Notes: generated by a model not told the origin, from the letters alone. A DNA stretch of 64,000 bases from Sipunculus nudus (GCA_026874595.1 CM049317.1:34996901-35060900); one strand, 5' to 3'. Positions 48,101-62,990 are shown, counted from the first letter of the stretch. A program made the numbers and translations.

Positions 48101-48790
48101 CCTTAATGTTAGGCCGGGAATGTGTACCTTTATATCCTTACTGTTAGGCCAGGAATGTGTACCTTTATACCCTTACTGTTAGGCCGGGAATGTGTACCTT
48201 TATATCCTTACTGTAAGGCCAGGAATGTGTACCTTTATACCCTTACTGTAAGGCCAGGAATGTGTACCTTTATACCCTTACTGTTAGGCCGGGAATGTGT
48301 ACCTTTATACCCTTACTGTAAGGCCAGGAATGTGTACCTTTATATCCTTACAGTTAGGCCAGGAATGTGTACCTTTATACCCTTACTGTTAGGCCAGGAA
48401 TGTGTACCTTTATATCCTTACTGTTAGGCCAGGAATGTGTACCTTTATACCCTTTCAATTAGGCCAGGAATGTGTACCTTTATATCCTTACTGTTAGGCC
48501 AGGAATGTGTACCTTTATACCCTTACAGTTAGGCCAGGAATGTGTACCTTTATATCCTTACTTTTAGGCCAGGAATGTGTACCTTTATACCCTTACTGTT
48601 AGGCCAGGAATGTGTACCTTTATATCCTTACTGTTAGGCCAGGAATGTGTACCTTTTTACCTTTACTGTTAGGCCAGGAATGTGTACCTTTATACCCTCA
48701 CACTTAGGCCAGGAATGTGTACCTTTATATCCTTACTGTAAGGCCAGGAATGTTTACCTTTATATCCTTACAGTTAGGCCAGAATGTCTA
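45116..48790. repeat. 3,675-bp higher-order repeat, copy 2
   Basis: Tandem copy of the previous block (36-bp unit at 46556, 34-bp unit at 48776). It is followed by unrelated unit order (alternating ATACCC/ATATCC units), so the higher-order repeat exists as two copies here. Confidence 0.85.
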
Positions 48791-51700
48791 CCTTTATACC
48801 CTTACTGTTAGGCCAGGAATGTGTACCTTTATATCCTTACTGTTAGGCCAGGAATGTGTACCTTTATACCCTTACTGTTAGGCCAGGAATGTGTACCTTT
48901 ATATCCTTACTGTTAGGCCAGGAATGTGTACCTTTATACCCTTACTGTTAGGCCAGGAATGTGTACCTTTATATCCTTACTGTTAGGCCAGGAATGTGTA
49001 CCTTTATACCCTTACTGTTAGGCCAGGAATGTGTACCTTTATACACTTACTGTTAGTCCAGGAATGTGTACCTTTTTACCTTTACTGTTAGGCCAGGAAT
49101 GTGTACCTTTATACCCTGACAGTTAGGCCAGGAATGTGTACCTTTATATCCTTACTGTAAGGCCGGGAATGTGTACCTTTATATCCTTACAGTTAGGCCA
49201 GGAATGTTTACCTTTATACCCTTACTGTTAGGCCGGGAATGTGTACCTTTATATCCTTACTGTTAGGCCGGGAATGTGTACCTTTATACCCTTACTGTTA
49301 GGCCGGGAATGTGTACCTTTATATCCTTACTGTAAGGCCAGGAATGTGTACCTTTATACCCTTACTGTAAGGCCAGGAATGTGTACCTTTATACCCTTAC
49401 TGTTAGGCCGGGAATGTGTACCTTTATATCCTTACTGTTAGGCCAGGAATGTGTACCTTTATACCCTTACTGTTAGGCCGGGAATGTGTACCTTTATATC
49501 CTTACTGTTAGGCCAGGAATGTGTACCTTTATATCCTTACAGTTAGGCCAGGAATGTGTACCTTTATACCCTTACTGTTAGGCCGGGAATGTGTACCTTT
49601 ATATCCTTACTGTTAGGCCAGGAATGTGTACCTTTATACCCTTACTGTTAGGCCGGGAATGTGTACCTTTATATCCTTACTGTAAGGCCAGGAATGTGTA
49701 CCTTTATACCCTTACTGTAAGGCCAGGAATATGTACCTTTATACCCTTACAGTTAGGCCAGGAATGTGTACCTTTATACCCTTACTGTTAGGCCAGGAAT
49801 TTGTACCTTTATACCCTTACTGTTAGGCCAGGAATGTGTACCTTTATACCCTTACAGTAAGGCCAGGAATGTGTACCTTTATATCCTTACTGTAAGGCCA
49901 GGAATGTGTACCTTTATATCCTTACAGTTAGGCCAGGAATGTGTACCTTTATACCCTTACTGTTAGACCGGGAATGTGTACCTTTATATCCTTACTGTTA
50001 GGCCAGGAATGTGTACTTTTATACCCTTACTCTTAGGCCGGGAATGTGTACCTTTATATCCTTACTGTAAGGCCAGGAATGTGTACCTTTATCCCCTTAC
50101 TGTAAGGCCAGGAATGTGTACCTTTATACCCTTACTGTTAGGCCGGGAATGTGTACCTTTATATCCTTACAGTTAGGCCAGGAATGTGTACCTTTATACC
50201 CTTACTGTTAGGCCAGGAATGTGTACCTTTATATCCTTACTGTTAGGCCAGGAATGTGTACCTTTTTACCTTTACTGTTAGGCAAGGAATGTGTACTTTT
50301 ATACCCTTACAGTTAGGCCAGGAATGTGTACCTTTATATCCTTAATGTAAGGCCAGGAATGTGTACCTTTATATCCTTACAGTTAGGCCAGGAATGTGTA
50401 CCTTTATACCCTTACTGTTAGGCCGGGAATGTGTACCTTTATATCCTTACTGTTAGGCCAGGAATGTGTACCTTTATACCCTTACTGTTAGGCCGGGAAT
50501 GTGTACCTTTATATCCTTACTGTAAGGCCAGGAATGTGTACCTTTATACCCTTACTGTAAGGCCAGGAATGTGTACCTTTATACCCTTACTGTTAGGCCG
50601 GGAATGTGTACCTTTATATCCTTACTGTAAGGCCAGGAATGTGTACCTTTATACCCTAACTGTTAGGCCGGGAATGTGTACCTTTATATCCTTACTGTAA
50701 GGCCAGGAATGTGTACCTTTATACCCTTACTGTTAGGCCAGGAATGTGTACCTTTATACCCTTACAGTTAGGCCAGGAATGTGTACCTTTATATCCTTAC
50801 TGTAAGGCCAGGAATGTGTACCTTTATACCCTTACTGTTAGGCCGGGAATGTGTACCTTTATACCCTTACAGTTAGGCCAGGAATGTGTACCTTTATATC
50901 CTTACTGTTAGGCCAGGAATGTGTACCTTTATACCCTTACTGTAAGGCCAGGAATGTGTACCTTTATACCCTTACAGTTAGGCCAGGAATGTGTACCTTT
51001 ATAACCCTACTGTGAGGCCAGGAATGTGTACCTTTATATCCTTACTGTTAGGCCAGGAATGTGTACCTTTTTACCCTTACTGTTAGGCCAGGAATGTGTA
51101 CCTTTATATCCTTACTGTAAGGCCAGGAATGTGTACCTTTATACCCTTACAGTTAGGCCAGGAATGTGTACCTTTATAACCCTACTGTAAGGCCAGGAAT
51201 GTGTACCTTTATATCCTTACTGTTAGGCCAGGAATGTGTACCTTTTTACCCTTACTGTTAGGCCAGGAATGTGTACCTTTATATCCTTACTGTAAGGCCA
51301 GGAATGTGTACCTTTATACCCTTACTGTTAGGCCAGGAATGTGTACCTTTATACCCTTACTGTTAGGCCAGGAATGTGTACCTTTATACCCTTACTGTTA
51401 GGCCGGGAATGTGTACCTTTATATCCTTACTGTAAGGCCAGGAATGTGTACCTTTATACCCTTACTGTTAGGCCAGGAATGTGTACCTTTTTACCCTTAC
51501 TGTTAGGCCAGGAATGTGTACCTTTATACCCTTACTGTTAGGCCAGGAATGTGTACCTTTATACCCTTACTGTTAGGCCAGGAATGTGTACCTTTATACC
51601 CTTACTGTTAGGCCAGGAATGTGTACCTTTATACCCTTACTGTTAGGCCAGGAATGTGTACCTTTATACCCTTACTGTTAGGCCAGGAATGTGTACCTTT

Positions 51701-52779
51701 ATACCCTTACAGTTAGGCCAGGAATGTGTACCTTTATACCCCTACAGTTAGGCCGGGAATGTGTACCTTTATACCCTTACTGTTAGGCCGGGAATGTGTA
51801 CCTTTATATCCTTACTGTAAGGCCAGGAATGTGTACCTTTATACCCTTACTGTTAGGCCAGGAATGTGTACCTTTTTACCCTTACTGTTAGGCCAGGAAT
51901 GTGTACCTTTTTACCCTTACTGTTAGGCCAGGAATGTGTACCTTTATACCCTTACTGTTAGGCCAGGAATGTGTACCTTTATACCCTTACTGTTAGGCCA
52001 GGAATGTGTACCTTTATACGCTTACTGTTAGGCCAGGAATGTGTACCTTTATACCCTTACTGTTAGGCCAGGAATGTGTACCTTTATACCCTTACTGTTA
52101 GGCCAGGAATGTGTACCTTTATACCCGTACTGTTAGGCCAGGAATGTGTACCTTTATATCCTTACTGTAAGGCCAGGAATGTGTACCTTTATACCCTTAC
52201 TGTTAGGCCAGGAATGTGTACCTTTATACCCTTACAGTTAGGCCAGAAATGTGTACCTTTATACCCTTACTGTTAGGCCAGGAATGTGTACCTTTATACC
52301 CTTACTGTTAGGCCAGGAATGTGTACCTTTATACCCTTACAGTTAGGCCAGAAATGTGTACCTTTATACCATTAAAGTTAGGCCAGAAATATGTACCTTT
52401 ATACCCTTACAGTTAGGCCAGGAATGTGTACCTTTATACCCTTAATGGTAGGCCAGGAATGTGTACCTTTATACCTTTACTGTAAGGCCAGGAATGTGTA
52501 CCTTTATACCCTTACTGTTAGGCCAGGAATGTGTACCTTTATACCCTTACTGTTAGGTCAGGAATGTGTACCTTTATATCCTTACTGTTAGGCCAGGAAT
52601 GTGTACCTTTATATCCTTACTGTTAGGTCAGGAATGTGTACCTTTATATCCTTACTGTTAGGCCAGGAATGTGTACCTTTATACCTTTACTGTAAGGCCA
52701 GGAATGTGTACCTTTATACACTTACAGTTAGGCCAGGAATGTGTACCTTTATACCCTTAATGTTAGGCCAGGAATGTGT

Positions 52780-55700
52780 ACCTTTATACCTTTACTGTTA
52801 GGCCAGGAATGTGTACCTTTATACCCTTAATGTTAGGCCAGGAATGTGTACCTTTATACTTTTACTGTAAGGCCAGGAATGTGTACCTTTATACCCTTAC
52901 TGTTAGGCCAGGAATGTGTACCTTTATACCCTTACTGTTGGTCCAGGAATGTGTACCTTTATACCTTTACTGTAAGGCCAGGAATGTGTACCTTTATACA
53001 CTTACAGTTAGGCCAGGAATGTGTACCTTTATACCTTTACTGTTAGGCCAGGAATGTGTACCTTTATACCCTAAATGTTAGGCCAGGAATGTGTACCTTA
53101 TTACCCTAACTGTTAGGCCAGGAATGTGTACCTTTATATCCTTACTGTTAGGTCAGGAATGTGTACCTTTATATCCTTACTGTTAGGCCAGGAATGTGTA
53201 CCTTTATATCCTTACTGTTAGGCCAGGAATGTGTACCTTTATATCCTTACTGTAAGGCCAGGAATGTGTACCTTTATACCTTTACTGTTAGGCCAGGAAT
53301 GTGTACCTTTATACCCTTAATGTTAGGCCAGGAATGTGTAGCTTATTACCCTTACAGTTTGGCCAGGAATGTGTACCTTTATATCCTTACTGTTAGGCCA
53401 GGAATGTGTACCTTCATATCCCAACTGTTAGGCCAGGAATGTGTACCTTTATACCTTTACTGTAAGGCCAGGAATGTGTACCTTTATACACTTACAGTTA
53501 GGCCAGGAATGTGTACCTTTATACCTTTACTGTTAGGCCAGGAATGTGTACCTTTATACCCTTAATGTTAGGCCAGGAATGTGTACCTTATTACCCTTAC
53601 TGTTAGGCCAGGAATGTATACCTTTATATCCTTACTGTTAGGTCAGGAATGTGTACCTTTATACCCTTACAGTTAGGCCGGGAATGTGTAACTTTATACC
53701 CTTACAGTTAGGCCGGGAAGGTGTACCTTTATACCCTTACAGTTAGGCCAGGAATGTGTACCTTTATATCCTTACTGTTAGGCCAGGAATGTGTACCTTT
53801 ATATCCTTACTGTTAGGCCAGGAATGTGTACCTTTATACCTTTACTGTTAGGCCAGGAATGTGTACCTTTATACCTTTTACTGTTAGGCCAGGAATGTGT
53901 ACCTTTATATCCTTACTGTTAGGCCAGGAATGTGTACCTTTATACCTTTACTGTTAGGCCAGGAATGTGTACCTTTATACCCTTAATGTTAGGCCAGGAA
54001 TGTGTACCTTTTTACCCTTACTGTTAGGCCAGGAATGTGTACCTTTATATCCTTACTGTTAGGCCAGGAATGTGTACCTTTATACCCTTACTGTTAGCCC
54101 AGGAATGTTTACCTTTTTACCTTTACTGTTAGGCCAGGAATGTGTAACTTTATACCCTTACAGTAAGGCCGGGAAGGTGTAACTTTTTACCCTTACAGTT
54201 TTGCCAGGAATGTGTACCTTTATACCCTTACAGTTAGGCCAGGAATGTGTACCTTTATACCCTTACAGTTAACCCAGGAATGTGTACCTTTATACCCTTA
54301 CAGTTAACCCAGGAATGTGTACCTTTTCACCTTTACTGTTAGGCCAGGAATGTGTAACTTTATACCCTTACAGTAAGGCCGGGAAGGTGTAACTTTTTAC
54401 CCTTACAGTTTTGCCAGGAATGTGTACCTTTATACCCTTACAGTTAGCCCAGGAATGTGTACCTTTATACCCTTACAGTTAGGACAGAAATGTGTACCTT
54501 TATACCCTTAAAGTTAGGCCAGGAATGTGTACCTTTATACCCCTACAGTTAGGCCGGGAATGTGTACCTTTATACCCTTACAGTTAGGCCAGGAATGTGT
54601 ACCTTTATACCCTTACAGTTAGGCCAGAAATGTGTACCTTTATACCCTTACTGTTAGGCCAGGAATGTGTACCTTTATACCCTTACTGTTAGGCCAGAAA
54701 TGTGTACCTTTATACCCGTACAGTTAGGCCAGGAACGTGTACCTTTATACCCTTACTGTTAGGCCAGAAATGTGTACCTTTATACCCCTACAGTTAGGCC
54801 GGGAATGTGTACCTTTATACCCTTACTGTTAGGCCGGGAATGTGTACCTTTATATCCTTACTGTTAGGCCAGAAATGTGTACCTTTATACCCTTACTGTT
54901 AGGCCAGGAATGTGTACCTTTATACCCTTACTGTTAGGCCAGGAATGTGTACCTTTATACCCTTACTGTTAGGCCGGGAATGTGTACCTTTATATCCTTA
55001 CTGTAAGGCCAGGAATGTGTACCTTTATACCCTTACTGTTAGGCCAGGAATGTGTACCTTTATACCCTTACAGTTAGGCCAGGAATGTGTACCTTTATAT
55101 CCTTACTGTAAGGCCAGGAATATGTACCTTTATACCCTTACTGTTAGGCCGGGAATGTGTACCTTTATATCCTTACTGTTAGGCCAGGAATGTGTACCTT
55201 TATACCCTTACTGTTAGGCCAGGAATGTGTACCTTTATATCCTTACTGTTAGGCCAGGAATGTGTACCTTTTTACCTTTACTGTTAGGCCAGGAATGTGT
55301 ACCTTACTACTCTTACAGTTAGGCCAGGAATGTGTACCTTTATATCCTTACTGTAAGGCCAGGAATGTGTACCTTTATATCCTTACAGTTAGGCCAGGAA
55401 TGTGTACCTTTATACCCTTAATGTTAGGCCGGGAATGTGTACCTTTATATCCTTACTGTTAGGCCAGGAATGTGTACCTTTATACCCTTACTGTTAGGCC
55501 GGGAATGTGTACCTTTATATCCTTACTGTAAGGCCAGGAATGTGTACCTTTATACCCTTACTGTAAGGCCAGGAATGTGTACCTTTATACCCTTACTGTT
55601 AGGCCGGGAATGTGTACCTTTATACCCTTACTGTAAGGCCAGGAATGTGTACCTTTATATCCTTACAGTTAGGCCAGGAATGTGTACCTTTATACCCTTA

Positions 55701-56105
55701 CTGTTAGGCCAGGAATGTGTACCTTTATATCCTTACTGTTAGGCCAGGAATGTGTACCTTTATACCCTTTCAATTAGGCCAGGAATGTGTACCTTTATAT
55801 CCTTACTGTTAGGCCAGGAATGTGTACCTTTATACCCTTACAGTTAGGCCAGGAATGTGTACCTTTATATCCTTACTTTTAGGCCAGGAATGTGTACCTT
55901 TATACCCTTACTGTTAGGCCAGGAATGTGTACCTTTATATCCTTACTGTTAGGCCAGGAATGTGTACCTTTTTACCTTTACTGTTAGGCCAGGAATGTGT
56001 ACCTTTATACCCTTACACTTAGGCCAGGAATGTGTACCTTTATATCCTTACTGTAAGGCCAGGAATGTTTACCTTTATATCCTTACAGTTAGGCCAGAAT
56101 GTCTA
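52780..56105. repeat. Higher-order repeat copy 3 (shortened, 3,325 bp)
   Basis: Corresponds to copy 1 at offset 11,340 up to 53450 and 10,990 afterwards. It has lost the sequence equivalent to 42111-42460, including the TAATAATAAG unit. Confidence 0.82.
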
Positions 56106-59100
56106 CCTTTATACCCTTACTGTTAGGCCAGGAATGTGTACCTTTATACCCTTAATGTTAGGCCAGGAATGTGTACCTTTATACCTTTACTGTAAGGCCA
56201 GGAATGTGTACCTTTATACCCTTACTGTTAGGCCAGGAATGTGTACCTTTATACCCTTACTGTTGGTCCAGGAATGTGTACCTTTATACCTTTACTGTAA
56301 GGCCAGGAATGTGTACCTCTTTACACTTACAGTTAGGCCAGGAATGTGTACCTTTATACCTTTACTGTTAGGCCAGGAATGTGTACCTTTATACCCTAAA
56401 TGTTAGGCCAGGAATGTGTACCTTATTACCCTAACTGTTAGGCCAGGAATGTGTACCTTTATATCCTTACTGTTAGGTCAGGAATGTGTACCTTTATATC
56501 CTTACTGTTAGGCCAGGAATGTGTACCTTTATATCCTTACTGTTAGGCCAGGAATGTGTACCTTTATATCCTTACTGTAAGGCCAGGAATGTGTACCTTT
56601 ATACCTTTACTGTTAGGCCAGGAATGTGTACCTTTATACCCTTAATGTTAGGCCAGGAATGTGTAGCTTATTACCCTTACAGTTTGGCCAGGAATGTGTA
56701 CCTTTATATCCTTACTGTTAGGCCAGGAATGTGTACCTTCATATCCCAACTGTAAGGCCAGGAATGTGTACCTTTAGACCCTAATAATAAGTCCAGGAAT
56801 GTGTACCTTCATATGCCAACTGTAAGGCCTGGAATGTGTACCTTTATACCCTTACTGTTAGGCCAGGAATGTGTACCTTTATACCCTTACTGTTAGGCCA
56901 GGAATGTGTACCTTTATACCTTTACTGTAAGGCCAGGAATGTGTACCTTTATACACTTACAGTTAGGCCAGGAATGTGTACCTTTATACCTTTACTGTTA
57001 GGCCAGGAATGTGTACCTTTATACCCTTACTGTTAGGCCAGGAATGTGTACCTTTTTACCCTTACTGTTAGGCCAGGAATGTGTACCTTTATACCCTTAC
57101 TGTTAGGCCAGGAATGTGTACCTTTATACCTTTACTGTAAGGCCAGGAATGTGTACCTTTATACACTTACAGTTAGGCCAGGAATGTGTACCTTTATACC
57201 TTTACTGTTAGGCCAGGAATGTGTACCTTTATACCCTTAATGTTAGGCCAGGAATGTGTACCTTATTACCCTTACTGTTAGGCCAGGAATGTATACCTTT
57301 ATATCCTTACTGTTAGGTCAGGAATGTGTACCTTTATACCCTTACAGTTAGGCCGGGAATGTGTACCTTTATACCCTTACAGTTAGGCCGGGAAGGTGTA
57401 CCTTTATACCCTTACAGTTAGGCCAGGAATGTGTACCTTTATATCCTTACTGTTAGGCCAGGAATGTGTACCTTTATATCCTTACTGTTAGGCCAGGAAT
57501 GTGTACCTTTATACCTTTACTGTTAGGCCAGGAATGTGTACCTTTATACCTTTTACTGTTAGGCCAGGAATGTGTACCTTTATATCCTTACTGTTAGGCC
57601 AGGAATGTGTACCTTTATACCTTTACTGTTAGGCCAGGAATGTGTACCTTTATACCCTTAATGTTAGGCCAGGAATGTGTACCTTTTTACCCTTACTGTT
57701 AGGCCAGGAATGTGTACCTTTATATCCTTACTGTTAGGCCAGGAATGTGTACCTTTATACCCTTACTGTTAGCCCAGGAATGTTTACCTTTTTACCTTTA
57801 CTGTTAGGCCAGGAATGTGTAACTTTATACCCTTACAGTAAGGCCGGGAAGGTGTACCTTCATATCCCAACTGTAAGGCCAGGAATGTGTACCTTTAGAC
57901 CCTAATAATAAGTCCAGGAATGTGTACCTTCATATGCCAACTGTAAGGCCTGGAATGTGTACCTTTATACCCTTACTGTTAGGCCAGGAATGTGTACCTT
58001 TATACCCTTACTGTTAGGCCAGGAATGTGTACCTTTATACCTTTACTGTAAGGCCAGGAATGTGTACCTTTATACACTTACAGTTAGGCCAGGAATGTGT
58101 ACCTTTATACCCTTATTGTTAGGCCAGGAATGTGTACCTTTATACCCTTACTGTTAGGCCAGGAATGTGTACCTTTTTACCCTTACTGTTAGGCCAGGAA
58201 TGTGTACCTTTATACCCTTACTGTTAGGCCAGGAATGTGTACCTTTATACCTTTACTGTAAGGCCAGGAATGTGTACCTTTATACACTTACAGTTAGGCC
58301 AGGAATGTGTACCTTTATACCTTTACTGTTAGGCCAGGAATGTGTACCTTTATACCCTTAATGTTAGGCCAGGAATGTGTACCTTATTACCCTTACTGTT
58401 AGGCCAGGAATGTATACCTTTATATCCTTACTGTTAGGTCAGGAATGTGTACCTTTATACCCTTACAGTTAGGCCGGGAATGTGTACCTTTATACCCTTA
58501 CAGTTAGGCCGGGAAGGTGTACCTTTATACCCTTACAGTTAGGCCAGGAATGTGTACCTTTATATCCTTACTGTTAGGCCAGGAATGTGTACCTTTATAT
58601 CCTTACTGTTAGGCCAGGAATGTGTACCTTTATACCTTTACTGTTAGGCCAGGAATGTGTACCTTTATACCTTTTACTGTTAGGCCAGGAATGTGTACCT
58701 TTATATCCTTACTGTTAGGCCAGGAATGTGTACCTTTATACCTTTACTGTTAGGCCAGGAATGTGTACCTTTATACCCTTAATGTTAGGCCAGGAATGTG
58801 TACCTTTTTACCCTTACTGTTAGGCCAGGAATGTGTACCTTTATATCCTTACTGTTAGGCCAGGAATGTGTACCTTTATACCCTTACTGTTAGCCCAGGA
58901 ATGTTTACCTTTTTACCTTTACTGTTAGGCCAGGAATGTGTAACTTTATACCCTTACAGTAAGGCCGGGAAGGTGTAACTTTTTACCCTTACAGTTTTGC
59001 CAGGAATGTGTACCTTTATACCCTTACAGTTAGGCCAGGAATGTGTACCTTTATACCCTTACAGTTAACCCAGGAATGTGTACCTTTATACCCTTACAGT

Positions 59101-60900
59101 TAACCCAGGAATGTGTACCTTTTTACCTTTACTGTTAGGCCAGGAATGTGTAACTTTATACCCTTACAGTAAGGCCGGGAAGGTGTAACTTTTTACCCTT
59201 ACAGTTTTGCCAGGTATGTGTACCTTTATACCCTTACAGTTAGGCCAGGAATGTGTACCTTTATACCCTTACAGTTAGGACAGAAATGTGTACCTTTATA
59301 CCCTTAAAGTTAGGCCAGGAATGTGTACCTTTATACCCCTACAGTTAGGCCGGGAATGTGTACCTTTATACCCTTACAGTTAGGCCAGGAATGTGTACCT
59401 TTATACCCTTACAGTTAGGCCAGAAATGTGTACCTTTATACCCTTACTGTTAGGCCAGGAATGTGTACCTTTATACCCTTACTGTTAGGCCAGAAATGTG
59501 TACCTTTATACCCTTACAGTTAGGCCAGGAACGTGTACCTTTATACCCTTACTGTTAGGCCAGAAATGTGTACCTTTATACCCCTACAGTTAGGCCGGGA
59601 ATGTGTACCTTTATACCCTTACTGTTAGGCCGGGAATGTGTACCTTTATATCCTTACTGTTAGGCCAGAAATGTGTACCTTTATACCCTTACTGTTAGGC
59701 CAGGAATGTGTACCTTTATACCCTTACTGTTAGGCCAGGAATGTGTACCTTTATACCCTTACTGTTAGGCCGGGAATGTGTACCTTTATATCCTTACTGT
59801 AAGGCCAGGAATGTGTACCTTTATACCCTTACTGTTAGGCCAGGAATGTGTACCTTTATACCCTTACAGTTAGGCCAGGAATGTGTACCTTTATATCCTT
59901 ACTGTAAGGCCAGGAATATGTACCTTTATACCCTTACTGTTAGGCCGGGAATGTGTACCTTTATATCCTTACTGTTAGGCCAGGAATGTGTACCTTTATA
60001 CCCTTACTGTTAGGCCAGGAATGTGTACCTTTATATCCTTTCTGTTAGGCCAGGAATGTGTACCTTTTTACCTTTACTGTTAGGCCAGGAATGTGTACCT
60101 TACTACCCTTACAGTTAGGCCAGGAATGTGTACCTTTATATCCTTACTGTAAGGCCAGGAATGTGTACCTTTATATCCTTACAGTTAGGCCAGGAATGTG
60201 TACCTTTATACCCTTAATGTTAGGCCGGGAATGTGTACCTTTATATCCTTACTGTTAGGCCAGGAATGTGTACCTTTATACCCTTACTGTTAGGCCAGGA
60301 ATGTGTACCTTTATATCCTTACTGTAAGGCCAGGAATGTGTACCTTTATACCCTTACTGTAAGGCCAGGAATGTGTACCTTTATACCCTTACTGTTAGGC
60401 CGGGAATGTGTACCTTTATACCCTTACTGTAAGGCCAGGAATGTGTACCTTTATATCCTTACAGTTAGGCCAGGAATGTGTACCTTTATACCCTTACTGT
60501 TAGGCCAGGAATGTGTACCTTTATATCCTTACTGTTAGGCCAGGAATGTGTACCTTTATACCCTTTCAATTAGGCCAGGAATGTGTACCTTTATATCCTT
60601 ACTGTTAGGCCAGGAATGTGTACCTTTATACCCTTACAGTTAGGCCAGGAATGTGTACCTTTATATCCTTACTTTTAGGCCAGGAATGTGTACCTTTATA
60701 CCCTTACTGTTAGGCCAGGAATGTGTACCTTTATATCCTTACTGTTAGGCCAGGAATGTGTACCTTTTTACCTTTACTGTTAGGCCAGGAATGTGTACCT
60801 TTATACCCTTACACTTAGGCCAGGAATGTGTACCTTTATATCCTTACTGTAAGGCCAGGAATGTTTACCTTTATATCCTTACAGTTAGGCCAGAATGTCT
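56106..60900. repeat. Higher-order repeat copy 4 (lengthened, 4,796 bp)
   Basis: Corresponds to copy 2 plus an internal tandem duplication of 1,121 bp (56731-57851 repeated as 57852-58972). This explains the two 36-bp units at 57546 and 58667. Confidence 0.85.
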
Positions 60901-61466
60901 ACCTTTATACCCTTACTGTTAGGCCAGGAATGTGTACCTTTATATCCTTACTGTTAGGCCAGGAATGTGTACCTTTATACCCTTACTGTTAGGCCAGGAA
61001 TGTGTACCTTTATATCCTTACTGTTAGGCCAGGAATGTGTACCTTTATACCCTTACTGTTAGGCCAGGAATGTGTACCTTTATATCCTTACTGTTAGGCC
61101 AGGAATGTGTACCTTTATACCCTTACTGTTAGGCCAGGAATGTGTACCTTTATACACTTACTGTTAGTCCAGGAATGTGTACCTTTTTACCTTTACTGTT
61201 AGGCCAGGAATGTGTACCTTTATACCCTGACAGTTAGGCCAGGAATGTGTACCTTTATATCCTTACTGTAAGGCCGGGAATGTGTACCTTTATATCCTTA
61301 CAGTTAGGCCAGGAATGTTTACCTTTATATCCTTACTGTAAGGCCGGGAATGTGTACCTTTATACCCTTACTGTTAGGCCGGGAATGTGTACCTTTATAT
61401 CCTTACTGTAAGGCCGGGAATGTGTACCTTTATACCCTTACTGTTAGGCCGGGAATGTGTACCTTT

Positions 61467-62990
61467 ATATCCGTACTGTTAGGCCAGGAATGTGTACCTT
61501 TATACCCTTACTGTTAGGCCGGGAATGTGTACCTTTATACCCTTACTGTTAGGCCAGGAATGTGTACCTTTATACCCTTACTGTTAGGCCAGGAATGTTT
61601 ACCTTTATACCCTTACTGTTAGGCCGGGAATGTGTACCTTTATATCCGTACTGTTAGGCCAGGAATGTGTACCTTTATACCCTTACAGTTAGGCCGGGAA
61701 TGTGTACCTTTATACCCTTACTGTTAGTCCAGGAATGTGTACCTTTATACCCTTACTGTTAGGCCAGGAATGTTTACCTTTATACCCTTACAGTTAGGCC
61801 GGGAATGTGTACCTTTATATCCGTACTGTTAGGCCAGGAATGTGTACCTTTATACCCTTACTGTTAGGCCGGGAATGTGTACCTTTATACCCTTACTGTT
61901 AGTCCAGGAATGTGTACCTTTATACCCTTACTGTTAGGCCAGGAATGTGTACCTTTATACCCTTACTGTTAGGCCGGGAATGTGTACCTTTATATCCTTA
62001 CTGTAAGGCCAGGAATGTGTACCTTTATCCCCTTACTGTTAGGCCAGGAATGTGTACCTTTATATCCTTACTGTTAGGCCAGGAATGTGTACCTTTATAT
62101 CCTTACTGTAAGGCCGGGAATGTGTACCTTTATACCCTTACTGTTAGGCCGGGAATGTGTACCTTTATATCCTTACTGTTAGGCCAGGAATGTGTACCTT
62201 TATCCCCTTACTGTTAGGCCAGGAATGTGTACCTTTATACCCTTACTGTTAGGCCGGGAATGTGTACCTTTATATCCTTACTGTAAGGCCAGGAATGTGT
62301 ACCTTTATCCCCTTACTGTTAGGCCAGGAATGTGTACCTTTATCCCCTTACTGTTAGGCCAGGAATGTGTACCTTTATACCCTTACTGTTAGTCCAGGAA
62401 TGTGTACCTTTATACCCTTACTGTTAGGCCAGGAATGTGTACCTTTATACCCTTACTGTTAGGCCGGGAATGTGTACCTTTATATCCTTACTGTAAGGCC
62501 AGGAATGTGTACCTTTATACCCTTACTGTTAGGCCAGGAATGTGTACCTTTATATCCTTACTGTAAGGCCGGGAATGTGTACCTTTATACCCTTACTGTT
62601 AGGCCGGGAATGTGTACCTTTATATCCGTACTGTTAGGCCAGGAATGTGTACCTTTATACCCTTACTGTTAGGCCGGGAATGTGTACCTTTATACCCTTA
62701 CTGTTAGGCCAGGAATGTGTACCTTTATACCCTTACTGTTAGGCCAGGAATGTTTACCTTTATACCCTTACTGTTAGGCCGGGAATGTGTACCTTTATAT
62801 CCGTACTGTTAGGCCAGGAATGTGTACCTTTATACCCTTACAGTTAGGCCGGGAATGTGTACCTTTATACCCTTACTGTTAGTCCAGGAATGTGTACCTT
62901 TATACCCTTACTGTTAGGCCAGGAATGTTTACCTTTATACCCTTACAGTTAGGCCGGGAATGTGTACCTTTATATCCGTACTGTTAGGCC
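61467..62990. repeat. 175-bp (5-unit) sub-repeat inside superunit 2
   Basis: The unit variant ATATCCGTAC occurs at 61467, 61642 and 61817, and again at 62622, 62797 and 62972. Spacing is exactly 175 bp within each group, and the groups are 1,155 bp apart. I did not see this variant in superunit 1, so it is a local, recent expansion. Confidence 0.8.

Larger units (their letters stand above)
40030..51369. repeat. Superunit 1 of the minisatellite (about 11.34 kb)
   Basis: From about 40030 the unit-variant order is reproduced from about 51370 at offset 11,340. Later the offset becomes 10,990 (after 42110), then 12,111 (from about 46.7 kb) and 13,021 (from about 50.3 kb). All changes are explained by indels of whole units. 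Landmark units used: 36-bp units at 42881 and 46556, 34-bp units at 45101 and 48776, and the TAATAATAAG unit at about 42116 and 45791. Confidence 0.85.
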
